A DNA stretch of 64,000 nt, taken from positions 6,413,074-6,477,073 of the forward strand of contig NZ_CP041186.1 in the NCBI RefSeq assembly GCF_006517175.1, read 5' to 3'. The notes under the pieces are model-generated. The model was not told where the DNA came from, made no database searches, and saw nothing but the letters and a program-made list of their open reading frames with translations. The translations under genes and the position numbers were made by a program. Source of the stretch: Persicimonas caeni (lineage in GTDB: Bacteria; Myxococcota_A; Bradymonadia; Bradymonadales; Bradymonadaceae). Shown piece after piece: positions 51,114-59,195 of this stretch; position 1 is the first letter of the stretch, and the number at the start of each line of letters is the position of its first letter.

Positions 51114-51542
51114 CTAGGCTGCCTCCTCAAATCCCTCCTCCATGATTTCCTCGAACACGCTCCAGGTGATGCCTCGTCGATGATGCTCCTTTTGCTTTTC
51201 TACGTAGCGAACGGCGTCTTGGTAATCGAGCGCGCTCAACGTGAAGGCGCCGAACCCGACCTGCCACTTGAAGTTGCGGCGACGACGGAAGTTGCGGCGA
51301 ATCGCACCGGAAGACTCGGACTTGGTTCGATCGATGAAATGGGACGGAGCAACTTTGGGCTTGATTGCCGCGATGAGATGCACGTGGTCTTCGACGCCGC
51401 CAAGGGTGATGATCTTTCCGTCATTTCGAGCTGCCGAACTGATGAGCACCGGGTAGAGGAATTCCTCGATCTCGGCGTCGATCCATTTGGCGCGACCTTT
51501 CGTGGCGAAGACAATATGAAAGCGAAAGCGGGTGAATGGCAT
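51114..51542 (-). CDS. REP-associated tyrosine transposase (IS200/Y1 HUH family)
   Basis: A 142-residue Y1 transposase. It begins MPFTRFRFHIVFATKGR, has the HUH metal pair in GGVEDHVHLIAAI (about 48-60) and the catalytic tyrosine in YVEKQKEHH (about 113-121). Such enzymes cleave single-stranded hairpins; RAYT members act on REP elements. GGAG six bases before the ATG supports the start. The frame is intact and all key residues are present, so it may be active. Flanking palindromes share its likely specificity. Confidence 0.87.
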   Translation of the reverse strand: MPFTRFRFHIVFATKGRAKWIDAEIEEFLYPVLISSAARNDGKIITLGGVEDHVHLIAAIKPKVAPSHFIDRTKSESSGAIRRNFRRRRNFKWQVGFGAFTLSALDYQDAVRYVEKQKEHHRRGITWSVFEEIMEEGFEEAA

Positions 51543-51734
51543 ATCTGGCTCCATAGTGGCTAGGGTGTGCGCAAACCTCTCACTATGGTTTTCGGCAGAA
51601 TGGGCCGAATCGTTGCGTGGTTTTTGGGTGGATCGCGGCGAGGAGGTCGTGGGGGCGGGATTTTTCTTGGTTGGGGCTATTCGGGGACGTTCGAAGGGAA
51701 ATGAGCGTTTTGGGTTGTTGTGGCTCGTTTTCCC

Positions 51735-51964
51735 CCGGACTCCCTTCGGTCGCCCGGGGCTACCGAGGCCTCGCAAAAGGCGCTCGGCGCGGCGCTGGAC
51801 GGCGGCGCCTTGGTGGGTGGGTTGGCGGTGGTAGGCGACGGGTTGGCGGTGGCGGGCGAGTTGCCCACCAAGGCGCGCAGTCCGCGCCGCGCCGGAGTGA
51901 AGCGAAGCGAAACGAAGGCCTCGGTAGCCCGGGGCGACCGTAGCGAAGCGAAGGGAGTCCCGGG
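51735..51964. repeat. REP/BIME-like 230-bp palindromic element, right copy
   Basis: Direct copy of 50838-51067 with two substitutions (GGCGGGCGAG for GGCCGGCGAG, and GCGCGCAG for GCGCGTAG). It lies 192 bases upstream of the transposase start. The remaining 51965-52002 is a short spacer before the stop of the RCC1 lipoprotein gene. Confidence 0.9.
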
Positions 51965-52002
51965 AGGATAGGGCGCACCAACTCACCACGTCCCATCCCC
52001 CA

Positions 52003-53955
52003 CTAAAAACCTACAACCTTCGTCGGCACGCGAACCCCACTCGGTGCGCCCCAGCACCACGGCTTGCCTGACGTGTCGAGGGCGCAGGTGCCGGCGCCGC
52101 CGGCGGTGACGTCGGTGAAGTCGGCCGAGGAGCTGATTTTGGTGGCTTGTGGGCGGCTCGTAGTCGAGCCGAGGCCGAGTTGGCCGGCGCCGTTTTGGCC
52201 CCAGCAGTAGACGTCGCCGCCCGGACCGAGGGCGCAGGTGTGGGCGTGGCCGGCGGCCAGGCGCGAGAAGGAGACCGGGGCCGAGATCAGGATCGGGGTG
52301 TGGCGCTCGGTTGTGGTGCCGTCGCCGAGTTGGCCGGCGTCGTTGGCGCCCCAGCAGGCGGTGCTGCCGTCGGTGCCGATGCCGCAGGTGTGTGCGTCGC
52401 CGAGTGCGAGGGTGACGAACTCGTAGCCGCCGAGCACCTGGGTGGGGTTGTTGCGGTCGTTGGTGTCGTTGACGCCGAGTTGGCCGCGGTCGTTTTTGCC
52501 CCAGCAGTAGGCGTGGCCGGCGGTGTCGAGGGCGCAGGTGTGTTGGGCGCCGGCGAAGACTTTGGCGAAGCTCGAGCCGGGGGCGCGCACCGGGCTCGTC
52601 GAGGCGGTGGTGGTGCCGTCGCCGAGCTGGCCGGCGTCGTTTTTGCCCCAGCACCAGACCTGGCCGCTGTTCGTCACGCCGCACGTGTGCTGGGCGCCTG
52701 CCGAGACTCCCTGCAGGTCGGAGGCGTTGGTGACCTGGGTCGGGACGGCGCGGGCGGTGGTGGTGCCGTCGCCGAGCTGGCCGGCGTCGTTCTTGCCCCA
52801 GCACCAGGCTTGGCTTCCGTCCGTGGCGCACGAGTGCGCGTCGCCCAGCGAGATGACGTCGAGCGGCGAGCCGGTCGAGGCGCGGCCGAGCGCGGCGGTC
52901 GCGCCGGTGGTGCCTTGGCCGACCTGGCCGTGGTCGTTTTGGCCCCAGCAAAACGCGATGCCTTGCACCAGGCCGCAGCCGTGGCCTGCGCCGAGTCCGA
53001 GCGCCGAGACCGAGAAGTCGACGTCGATATAGGCGGTGTCGCTCTTGCCTCCGCTCGAGGCGATGATCGTCGCGCTCCCTTCGCCGACCGCCTCGACGCG
53101 TCCGTTGGCGTCGACGGTGGCGACGTCGGGCGCCGAGCTCGTCCAGGTGAGGTCGGGGTCGCTCATGACTTGGCCGTTATTGTCGAAGACCTGCGCCTGC
53201 AGCTGCACGGTGTCGCCGCGCACGAGCTGGTCACTCGCCGGGGTCACCTCGACACGCTCGACATTCGTCGGCGTCGCCTCGACGATGATCGCTGCGGTGT
53301 CGCTCTTTCCCTCACAGGTCACCGTAATGGTGGCGTTCCCCGCGCTCACGCCGGTGACGACGCCCGCCGGCGAGACGACCGCCACCTCGGGAGCCGACGA
53401 CACAAATTCGATGTCGCGCTCATCTTCGATGGCCGATCGGTTGACGTCCTCCAAGAAGACCGTCAGCTCGACCTGCTCGCCGATCTGGAGGGTGCGGTCG
53501 TCGGGGATGACCTCGACGGTCTCGACGGGCTTGCCTTTGACGCGCACGCTGACCGACGCGCTGACGTCCTCGAGGGTGGCCGTGATCGTGGCCGTGCCGA
53601 GCCCTCGCCCGTAGATCTTGGCGTACTCGTTGACCGTGGCGACGTCCTCGTTCGAGCTGCTCCAGACGACGTCGTTGGTCGGAAGCTCCGAGCCGTCCGA
53701 GCCGAGCGCGGTCACCTCGAGCGTCAGCGCCGTGTTCACCTCGATGACCGGATCGGCCGGGGAGATCTCGAGGCCCACGAGCGTCGGCTCGGGCTCGGCG
53801 GTGTCGGTGGAGGCGTCGGCGGTGTCGGAGCTCGTGTCGGGCGTCAGCGCGGCGTCAGGCGTCTCGATCTCGTCGCCGGGGTCGAGGACCGAGCAGGCGG
53901 TGATGGGGGCTAGGCTGACGGCGAGGGCTAGGAGGGCGAGCGTGCGATACTTCAT
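52003..53955 (-). CDS. Lipoprotein with Ig-like domains and RCC1 repeats
   Basis: A 650-residue surface lipoprotein (lipobox PITAC near residue 21). After a Thr/Asp-rich linker come three Big2 Ig-like domains (about 60-140, 145-230 and 235-315, each ending GxATITAT/GNATITVT-like) and seven RCC1-type blades (about 320-650). Each blade has CWGxNDxGQLGDGTT or a close variant preceded by AGxxHTCAL. RCC1 repeats form a seven-bladed propeller, so one full propeller is predicted. Its role is probably binding at the cell surface; no enzyme signature is visible. Confidence 0.87.
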   Translation of the reverse strand: MKYRTLALLALAVSLAPITACSVLDPGDEIETPDAALTPDTSSDTADASTDTAEPEPTLVGLEISPADPVIEVNTALTLEVTALGSDGSELPTNDVVWSSSNEDVATVNEYAKIYGRGLGTATITATLEDVSASVSVRVKGKPVETVEVIPDDRTLQIGEQVELTVFLEDVNRSAIEDERDIEFVSSAPEVAVVSPAGVVTGVSAGNATITVTCEGKSDTAAIIVEATPTNVERVEVTPASDQLVRGDTVQLQAQVFDNNGQVMSDPDLTWTSSAPDVATVDANGRVEAVGEGSATIIASSGGKSDTAYIDVDFSVSALGLGAGHGCGLVQGIAFCWGQNDHGQVGQGTTGATAALGRASTGSPLDVISLGDAHSCATDGSQAWCWGKNDAGQLGDGTTTARAVPTQVTNASDLQGVSAGAQHTCGVTNSGQVWCWGKNDAGQLGDGTTTASTSPVRAPGSSFAKVFAGAQHTCALDTAGHAYCWGKNDRGQLGVNDTNDRNNPTQVLGGYEFVTLALGDAHTCGIGTDGSTACWGANDAGQLGDGTTTERHTPILISAPVSFSRLAAGHAHTCALGPGGDVYCWGQNGAGQLGLGSTTSRPQATKISSSADFTDVTAGGAGTCALDTSGKPWCWGAPSGVRVPTKVVGF

Positions 53956-53969
53956 GTGTCGGGCCGGGT

Positions 53970-54977
53970 TCAGTGGGTTTGGAACCAGTCGAGGATAGCC
54001 GCAGGCGCCTCTTCAATCCAGTGGTGGCCGGCGTCTTCGTCGACGAGCAGGCGCGTGGGCGTGCCCCCGTCGCTCAGGCCCTCTTCGTAGGGCGTCATCG
54101 TCCAGATGGGCACGGTGTTGTCGAGGCGGCCGTGCACGAAGAGCGTGGGCGGATGGTCGTCGGGCAGGTCGCTGGGGACGTAGCAGGTGTAGCCGGCGCA
54201 CCAGCAGTAGGAGGCCGATAAGATGGCCAGCGCGCGAAAGCGTCCGGGATACGCGACGGCCATGCGGCTGGTCATGTACCCGCCGCTCGAGATGCCGCCG
54301 GCGTAGAGACGGTCGGGGTCGACGTCGCCGAACTCACCTGCCTCGATGGCCTCGAAGATGTCGAGCATCAACTCGTGGTCCGGCGCGCTCGTCCAGTTCG
54401 TGGCCCACGGCGCGATATTGGTGTCCCAGTAAGTCGAGCCGGCGAAATGGGCCTCCGGCGTGATGACCGCAAAGCCCGCCCCGAGCAGCTTGTCGATGGT
54501 GCGCACCCGGTGGAAGAGGCCCATGGGGTCGTTGCGCTCGCCCTCCCAATAGCGCTCGGAGCTGTAGAACGAGCCCTGAAAGAGGATGGCCGTGGGCCAG
54601 CCCTCGGCGGGCGGCGAGCCCGTGGGGACTTGCCAATGGACCTCGCGGCGCTCGTAGAAGCCGTCGGAGGGGTCGAAGACGGCGGTGTTGCGGGTGCACT
54701 GGATGGCGTCTTCGGTCGACGTGCAGCGCGGTGGAGTGGGCGTTGTGTCGGCTGAGTCGGCGTCCGGTTGTGCAGTGTCGGGGGCTGTGTCTGCGGAGGC
54801 GTCGCGGGTGTCGCGGCCTGCATCGAGCGCGTCGGCGTCCTGCGAAGTCGCGTCCTGCGAGTTCGTGTCCTGCGAGTTTGTGTCAGGGCGCGTGCCGTGG
54901 CCGCCGACGTCCGACTGGCACGCCGTCACGGCGAGCAGCGTCGACAGAACGATGATGTGCAGGGGAGCCATTTGCAT
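53970..54977 (-). CDS. Secreted esterase / PHB-depolymerase-like lipoprotein
   Basis: A 335-residue lipoprotein (lipobox AVTAC). A long Asp/Thr/Ala linker precedes an alpha/beta hydrolase (about 90-335) with an intact triad: nucleophile in GGISSGGYM (near 221), acid in VHGRLDNTVP (near 280) and His in DAGHHW (near 317). The sequence near the nucleophile resembles extracellular PHB depolymerase or feruloyl/acetylxylan esterases. An extra cysteine cluster (YCWCAGYTCYV) follows the nucleophile. The polyester or glycan substrate is unknown. The gene lies 14 bases upstream of the RCC1 lipoprotein gene and may share its transcript. Confidence 0.85.
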   Translation of the reverse strand: MQMAPLHIIVLSTLLAVTACQSDVGGHGTRPDTNSQDTNSQDATSQDADALDAGRDTRDASADTAPDTAQPDADSADTTPTPPRCTSTEDAIQCTRNTAVFDPSDGFYERREVHWQVPTGSPPAEGWPTAILFQGSFYSSERYWEGERNDPMGLFHRVRTIDKLLGAGFAVITPEAHFAGSTYWDTNIAPWATNWTSAPDHELMLDIFEAIEAGEFGDVDPDRLYAGGISSGGYMTSRMAVAYPGRFRALAILSASYCWCAGYTCYVPSDLPDDHPPTLFVHGRLDNTVPIWTMTPYEEGLSDGGTPTRLLVDEDAGHHWIEEAPAAILDWFQTH

Positions 54978-55246
54978 GGTCTCAGCGTAACGCAATCCGC
55001 CTGCGATGCAATGCCGAACGGGAGGTAGGGAAAGCGCGCGTCACTCCGAACGCCTCGTTAGAGAAATGCGGCGCCTGAGCGCCGCTGCAGGCCGATCTTG
55101 AAAAAAGTACGCAACGATTTTCGATTTTTGCCGAAAACAGTAGTGAGGGGTGGAAGTATCGTGGCCACGAATCTCTCCTTCAAATGGGCGGGTGGGTCGT
55201 CGTTAGCGTTGGCCCACCAGCTGGTGGCTGAGCCGGAGGGCTCAGA

Positions 55247-55410
55247 AGGTTCTGTGCGACAACTCACTCCCGTCGCCGAAGGCGGTTGATTCGTGCTTCT
55301 TCGGCGCCGTCTGTCCTCGACGATGCGCTGCATCGCCTGCGTCAGACGGCATCCGAATCTGCAGCGAATCCCCTCGCCTCGGCTCGGTCCGGAGTTGTCG
55401 CACAGAACCT
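55247..55410. repeat. Long imperfect palindrome
   Basis: Nineteen-base perfect outer arms, AGGTTCTGTGCGACAACTC (55247-55265) and its complement (55392-55410), flank a symmetric interior: GATTCG/CGAATC, GCCGTCTG/CAGACGGC and the centre CGATGC-GCT-GCATCG (55321-55335). The centre coincides with the midpoint of the outer arms. The strand could fold into one hairpin of about 80 bp with bulges. Confidence 0.85.
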
Positions 55411-55850
55411 GGACTGCGGCGGAACGGTTTCCCGATCCGCAAAACAAAGCCTTCGTGGCGAGCGTATCTTCGAGGAGATGTGGGACCGTACCTCTTTGGC
55501 GCGCTCGGCGGAGGCCGAGCCGGCAGTTTGGTCCTTGTGGCGAAACGGTCGGATTTGCCCGGTGCGGGTTCGTTGATGCGTCGATTTGGAAGTGTCGGCG
55601 TGGCGTGAAGATGGACCTGTGCCATGAGGAGTGCCGCAGCGGCGTCGTTGGAGGTCGTGGCGTCGGGGTGGGCATGTGCGTAGCGCATGACCTATCCGAG
55701 GTGGCTTGAAAACGGGGCGGGCTTTGCCCGTTGACTGTTCACAATCACAAGCAAATCCGCAGCGCCCATGCCGGCGAATTTCGTCGGCAGACGCACCGGT
55801 ATGTCGTGATGAGCAGCCTGTGCGGGCGCTTAGCTGCGCAGGCTGATTCA

Positions 55851-55968
55851 CCGGCGGGGTAGAACCCGCCGGGGTCTGGGGGGCGGGGTGAAGAGTCTGT
55901 CGCGATAGACCGCCGTCACGGGGTCTGGGGGGCGGGGTGAAGAGTCTGTCGCGATAGACCGCCGTCAA
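55851..55968. repeat. GC hairpin and two 49-bp direct repeats
   Basis: CCGGCGGG-N6-CCCGCCGG (55851-55872) leads into two nearly identical units starting at 55871 and 55920 (GGGGTCTGGGGGGCGGGGTG, then AAGAGTCTGTCGCGATAGAC and CGCCGTCA). TCTGTCGCGATAGA in each is a small dyad. Confidence 0.85.
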
Positions 55969-55970
55969 TT

Positions 55971-56092
55971 GGAGGCAGCGCTTCCAGCGCTGGTTGCAGG
56001 AGAGTGCGGCCTTGCTCCCAGGGCAAGATGCCCTGCCTCCTAAGGCTTATCCGACAGCCTAGAGGCAGCGCTTCCAGCGCTGGGAGCAAGGC
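55971..56092. repeat. Block of hairpin words shared with the 28.9-kb array
   Basis: GAGGCAGCGCTTCCAGCGCTG occurs near 55972 and 56062 (AGCGCT-TCC-AGCGCT hairpin), and GGGCAAGATGCCC-type at 56021-56033. GCCTTGCTCCCAG (about 56009) and CTGGGAGCAAGGC (about 56080) are inverted copies. AAGGCTTATCCG also appears twice. Both GCTTCCAGCGC and GCAAGATGCCC are the cores of the two arrays at 28880-29271. Confidence 0.8.
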
Positions 56093-56149
56093 TTATCCGG
56101 GAGCCTGAAGGCAGCGCACCTCAGCCGGCCGGGCCGGTTCACCGGGCGG

Positions 56150-56668
56150 TCAGGTTCCCCGCGCCGGCTGCAGGGGGCGGCCTGACGGTGGGACGCGTCG
56201 CAGTCGGTCGTTGAGGGTGTTGACGATGTTGGCGAAGTGGCTCAGCGGGATGTGGGTGAAGGTGATGGGCCCGCGGGTGGTCTCCAGGCGGAGGTTGCCG
56301 CCCACGTGGGGCTCGCTCTCGAGGTCGGTGATGTGATCGTAGGGGATGGTCTGCGCTTCGGCGCCCGTGCGGCCCATGGTCGCGGCGACGTAGACGAGCC
56401 GGTCGTCGAGGAGCACCAGGATGGCCTTTTTGCTGGCGTGGCGTGCGCGGGTGGCCGCCAAGATAGAGTCGCCGTCGCGCACGTGGAGGCGCAGCAGCTC
56501 GAAGGGCGGCGTGGCGTCGCCGCCGGGTTCGACGCCCAACTCGGCGAGCCGGGTCTCGAGGCGGTCGAGGCGGATGCTGTCGGTGCGCGAGTTGCGTTGG
56601 CGTACCAGCCAGAAGGCGATGGCCGCGGCGATGAAGAGCGCGAGGAATGCGATGAGATACCATTCCAT
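56150..56668 (-). CDS. Membrane-anchored protein with PH-like domain
   Basis: A 172-residue protein: one N-terminal transmembrane helix (about 4-22, WYLIAFLALFIAAAIAFWLV), a short Arg-rich helix with RLDRLETRLAEL (about 32-45), then a compact beta-rich domain (about 55-160) with KKAILVLLDDRLVYVAATMG and IPYDHITDLESEPHVGGNLRLET, similar to bacterial PH/YokE-like domains. It probably faces the cytoplasm or membrane surface, and its role is unknown. A 21-bp repeat array fills the region upstream of its start. Confidence 0.7.
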   Translation of the reverse strand: MEWYLIAFLALFIAAAIAFWLVRQRNSRTDSIRLDRLETRLAELGVEPGGDATPPFELLRLHVRDGDSILAATRARHASKKAILVLLDDRLVYVAATMGRTGAEAQTIPYDHITDLESEPHVGGNLRLETTRGPITFTHIPLSHFANIVNTLNDRLRRVPPSGRPLQPARGT

Positions 56669-56761
56669 GACTGATCCTGTGGAGCCTTGCTAAAAACCTG
56701 CGTCGGTCGAAACGTCTCCCGGGCTCAAACCTATGTGCTCGCGCGGTATTAACAAGACCGG

Positions 56762-57034
56762 TCGCCGAGCTACAAATACAGCTCGCCGGGCTACAGAGAA
56801 GTGTCGCCGGGCTACAGAGAAGTGTCGCCGGGCTACAGAGAAGTGTCGCCGGGCTACAGAGAAGTGTCGCCGGGCTACAGAGAAGTGTCGCCGGGCTACA
56901 GAGAAGTGTCGTCGGGCTACAGAGAAGTGTCGCCGGGCTACAGAGAAGTGTCGCCGGGCTACAGAGAAGTGTCGCCGGGCTACAGAGAAGTGTCGCCGGG
57001 CTACAGAGAAGTGTCGCCGGGCCACAAACAGGTG
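56762..57034. repeat. Thirteen-unit 21-bp tandem array
   Basis: Exactly 13 units of 21 bases (273 bp), based on TCGCCGGGCTACAGAGAAGTG. The first and last units are diverged; the internal units are almost identical, one having TCGTCGGGC. It lies between two minus-strand genes, 94 bases upstream of the PH-like gene start and 7 bases after the stop of the next gene. All six frames stay open, producing false seven-residue repeat proteins. Confidence 0.92.
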
Positions 57035-57041
57035 TCTCGGC

Positions 57042-57398
57042 TCAGTCTTCGTCTTTCTGGTTGAACAGGGGAAAGGCGTCGAATTGGGTGTGGAACTTGT
57101 AGAGGAGTTTTTTGAGGTGGTGGAGCGGGCGGTCGCGGCCTTCGATGAATCGAAAGAGGAGGGGGCCCTGGCCGCGTGCGCCGGGTTGGTCGATCTCGTC
57201 GCCGAAGAGCTCCTCGAGGGTTTCTCGGGCGTTCTCGGAGGCGTAGAAATAGCAGACCATCGCGCTGCTGCGGCCGCTGGGGTAGTCGACCAGGCCCTCC
57301 TCGACGCGGATCTGGACGGCGGCGGGGCCTTCAGGGGCGTGGGCGTCGACGCCGGGGCGGTCGAGGGGATACCAGCTGGTGAATTGTAGCTGTCTCAT
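57042..57398 (-). CDS. Small protein of unknown function
   Basis: A 118-residue soluble protein starting MRQLQFTSWYPLDRPGVDAHAPEGPAAVQIRVEEGLVDYPSGRSSAMVCYFYAS. The alternation of beta strands and one helix, and a closing KFHTQFDAFPLFNQ motif, suggest a small alpha/beta fold. No family is recognised. The codon usage agrees with neighbours. Its stop is next to the 21-bp array; it diverges from the M32 carboxypeptidase gene. Confidence 0.65.
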   Translation of the reverse strand: MRQLQFTSWYPLDRPGVDAHAPEGPAAVQIRVEEGLVDYPSGRSSAMVCYFYASENARETLEELFGDEIDQPGARGQGPLLFRFIEGRDRPLHHLKKLLYKFHTQFDAFPLFNQKDED

Positions 57399-57481
57399 AG
57401 AACGATTTTCTGCAAATCGGGCGTTTTATGGTAAGGGGGAGGGTGTACTGAATGTCGCCCTTCGGCAAGTGAGGAGATGAA

Positions 57482-58966
57482 ATGGACGCCTACAAGGAAC
57501 TAGAACGCCGGTTCGCCCGGCTCAACAAGCTCAACGAGGCGCTCGGGGTGCTGCGCTGGGACCACGCGGCGATGATGCCCGACGGGGGCGCCGAGGGGCG
57601 CTCGGAGCAGATGGCGACGCTGGAGTTGATCGCCCACGAGCAGCTCACCGACTCGGCGCTGGGCGACCTGTTCGAGGGCGTCGATGCGTCGGCGCTCGAC
57701 GAGTGGCAGAGCGCGAACCTCGAGGAGATGCGCCGCAAATGGGTGCACGCGACCGCGGTGCCCGGTGAGCTCGTCGAGGCGGAGAGCCGGGCGACGTCGC
57801 GCTGCGAGATGATCTGGCGTCAGGCTCGGCCGGACAATGACTTCGAGCGGCTGGCTCCCGCGCTCGAAGAGGTCGTCGAGGTGGTGCGTGAGGCTGCGGC
57901 GGCCAAGGCCGAGGTGCTCGGCTGCTCGGCGTACGACGCGCTGCTCGACCAATTCGACCCGGGCATGCGCGCCGAGAAGATCGACCCGATCTTCGATGAA
58001 CTCGCCGCGTTTTTGCCCGACTTCATCGACGAGGTGCTCGAGCATCAGGCGAAGGCCGCCGACCCGATCGCGCCCGAGGGGCCGTTCCCCGAGGCGATCC
58101 AGAAGGGGCTGTCGCACGAGTTCATGGAGCAGTTGGGCTTCGATTTTCGACACGGTCGCCTCGACACCAGCGCGCACGCCTTCTGTGGCGGCACGCCCGA
58201 CGACGTGCGGCTGACGACGACCTACTACGAGCACGACTTTACCCGCGCCTTGATGGCCACGATGCACGAGACCGGCCACGCGCTCTACAATATGGGGCTG
58301 CCCAAAGAGTGGCGCTACCAGCCGGTGGGGCACGCCCGCGGCACGAGCATCCACGAGAGTCAGTCCTTGCTCGTCGAGATGCAGGTGTGCCGAAGCCGCG
58401 ACTTCATGGAGTGGGCCGCCCCGCGCATCGCCGAAGCCTTCGGGGCGAGCGGTGAGGCGTGGACGCCCGATAACCTGTACCGGCACGGCACGCGCGTGGA
58501 GCGAAGCCTCATTCGCATCGACGCCGACGAGGTGACCTACCCGGCGCACGTGATTTTGCGCTACCGCCTGGAGCGTCAGATGATCGCCGGCGAGTTGGCC
58601 GTGCGTGATCTGCCCGAGGCGTGGAACGCGGCGATGCAGGAGATGGTGGGTATCGAACCGCCCGACGACCGTGACGGCTGCATGCAGGATATCCACTGGA
58701 TGATCGGCGGGTTCGGCTACTTCCCGACGTACACGCTGGGCGCGATGATCGCCGCGCAACTCTTCGCGGCGGCCAAGGAGCAAGACCCCGAGATCGTCCC
58801 GTCGATTCGGCGCGGCGAGTTCGGCCCGCTGCTGAGTTGGCTGCGCACGAATATCCACGAGAAGGGCTCGAGCCGCAGCACCGAGGGGCTCATCGAGGAG
58901 GCGACGGGGAGCGAGTTGGATGCTTCCATCTTCGAGGCTCACCTGCGCACTCGTTACCTCGGTTAG
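57482..58966 (+). CDS. Carboxypeptidase Taq, M32 metallopeptidase
   Basis: A 494-residue cytoplasmic zinc carboxypeptidase that trims C-terminal residues other than proline from peptides. The zinc site HETGHALYN has His near 262 and 266, with the third ligand in HESQSLLVEMQ (near 290). Flanking conserved pieces are DVRLTTTYYEHDF, TRVERSLIRIDADEVTYPAHV and QDIHWMIGGFGYFPTYTLG, all typical of M32. The length is normal for the family. GAGGAG seven bases before the ATG sets the start. No operon partner is evident. Confidence 0.95.
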   Translation: MDAYKELERRFARLNKLNEALGVLRWDHAAMMPDGGAEGRSEQMATLELIAHEQLTDSALGDLFEGVDASALDEWQSANLEEMRRKWVHATAVPGELVEAESRATSRCEMIWRQARPDNDFERLAPALEEVVEVVREAAAAKAEVLGCSAYDALLDQFDPGMRAEKIDPIFDELAAFLPDFIDEVLEHQAKAADPIAPEGPFPEAIQKGLSHEFMEQLGFDFRHGRLDTSAHAFCGGTPDDVRLTTTYYEHDFTRALMATMHETGHALYNMGLPKEWRYQPVGHARGTSIHESQSLLVEMQVCRSRDFMEWAAPRIAEAFGASGEAWTPDNLYRHGTRVERSLIRIDADEVTYPAHVILRYRLERQMIAGELAVRDLPEAWNAAMQEMVGIEPPDDRDGCMQDIHWMIGGFGYFPTYTLGAMIAAQLFAAAKEQDPEIVPSIRRGEFGPLLSWLRTNIHEKGSSRSTEGLIEEATGSELDASIFEAHLRTRYLG

Positions 58967-59041
58967 TTCATTGGGGCGTGGAGGCGCGGAGGCTCGGAGG
59001 CGCGGAGGGCCCGGAATTGAAGAGTCGCGGGACGCTAAGGC

Positions 59042-59163
59042 GCTGAAGATTCATCTGATTGTGCGCGGAAGGCGCTGTAGAACCCAACGTCGAGGTGCGT
59101 CGACAGGTCGCGGCGGGGCTGCCTTCTGCAGCGCTTTCAGCGAACTTTAGATGAATCTTCAGC
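59042..59163. repeat. Imperfect palindrome between convergent genes
   Basis: Fifteen-base perfect outer arms GCTGAAGATTCATCT (59042-59056) and its complement (59149-59163). Further in, GAAGGCGCTGTAGAA pairs with TTCTGCAGCGCTTTC with two mismatches. It lies between the ends of the M32 and SelD-fusion genes. It is a third member, in plan if not in sequence, of the palindromes at 10321 and 55247. Confidence 0.75.
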
Positions 59164-59195
59164 TCTCCAGTTTTCCTCGCCTCCCAATTCAGCGC

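Larger units (their letters stand above)
50838..51964. mobile_element. REP-RAYT-REP unit (REPtron-like)
   Basis: A Y1 transposase gene lies between two direct copies of a 230-bp palindromic repeat. Sequence similarity extends about 25 bases beyond the left end of each copy. The arrangement fits the known association between REP sequences and REP-associated tyrosine transposases. No target duplication was identified; 51543-51734, between the gene and the right copy, has no recognised gene. Confidence 0.75.
54978..56149. other. Gene-free, hairpin-rich intergenic region
   Basis: No convincing gene is seen. Open frames in both directions have no family features and shift across the repeats. It holds a long palindrome (55247-55410), small hairpins such as CAGCCTG/CAGGCTG (55814-55845), the 49-bp direct repeat and the hairpin-word block, described separately. 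In 54978-55246 and 55411-55810 nothing further was recognised. Confidence 0.6.

Noticed and set aside
55058-55709. Possible genes in both directions in the gap after the esterase gene
   Set aside because: The frames have Arg/Ser/Cys-rich composition and no family, and they run through a long palindrome.
56690-57064. Seven-residue repeat proteins read from the 21-bp array
   Set aside because: The array is open in all six frames; there is no ribosome-binding site, and the array occupies the gap between two plausible genes.
57500-58942. Minus-strand frame of 480 codons over the M32 gene
   Set aside because: Shadow in a GC-rich gene; no domain and no ribosome-binding site.
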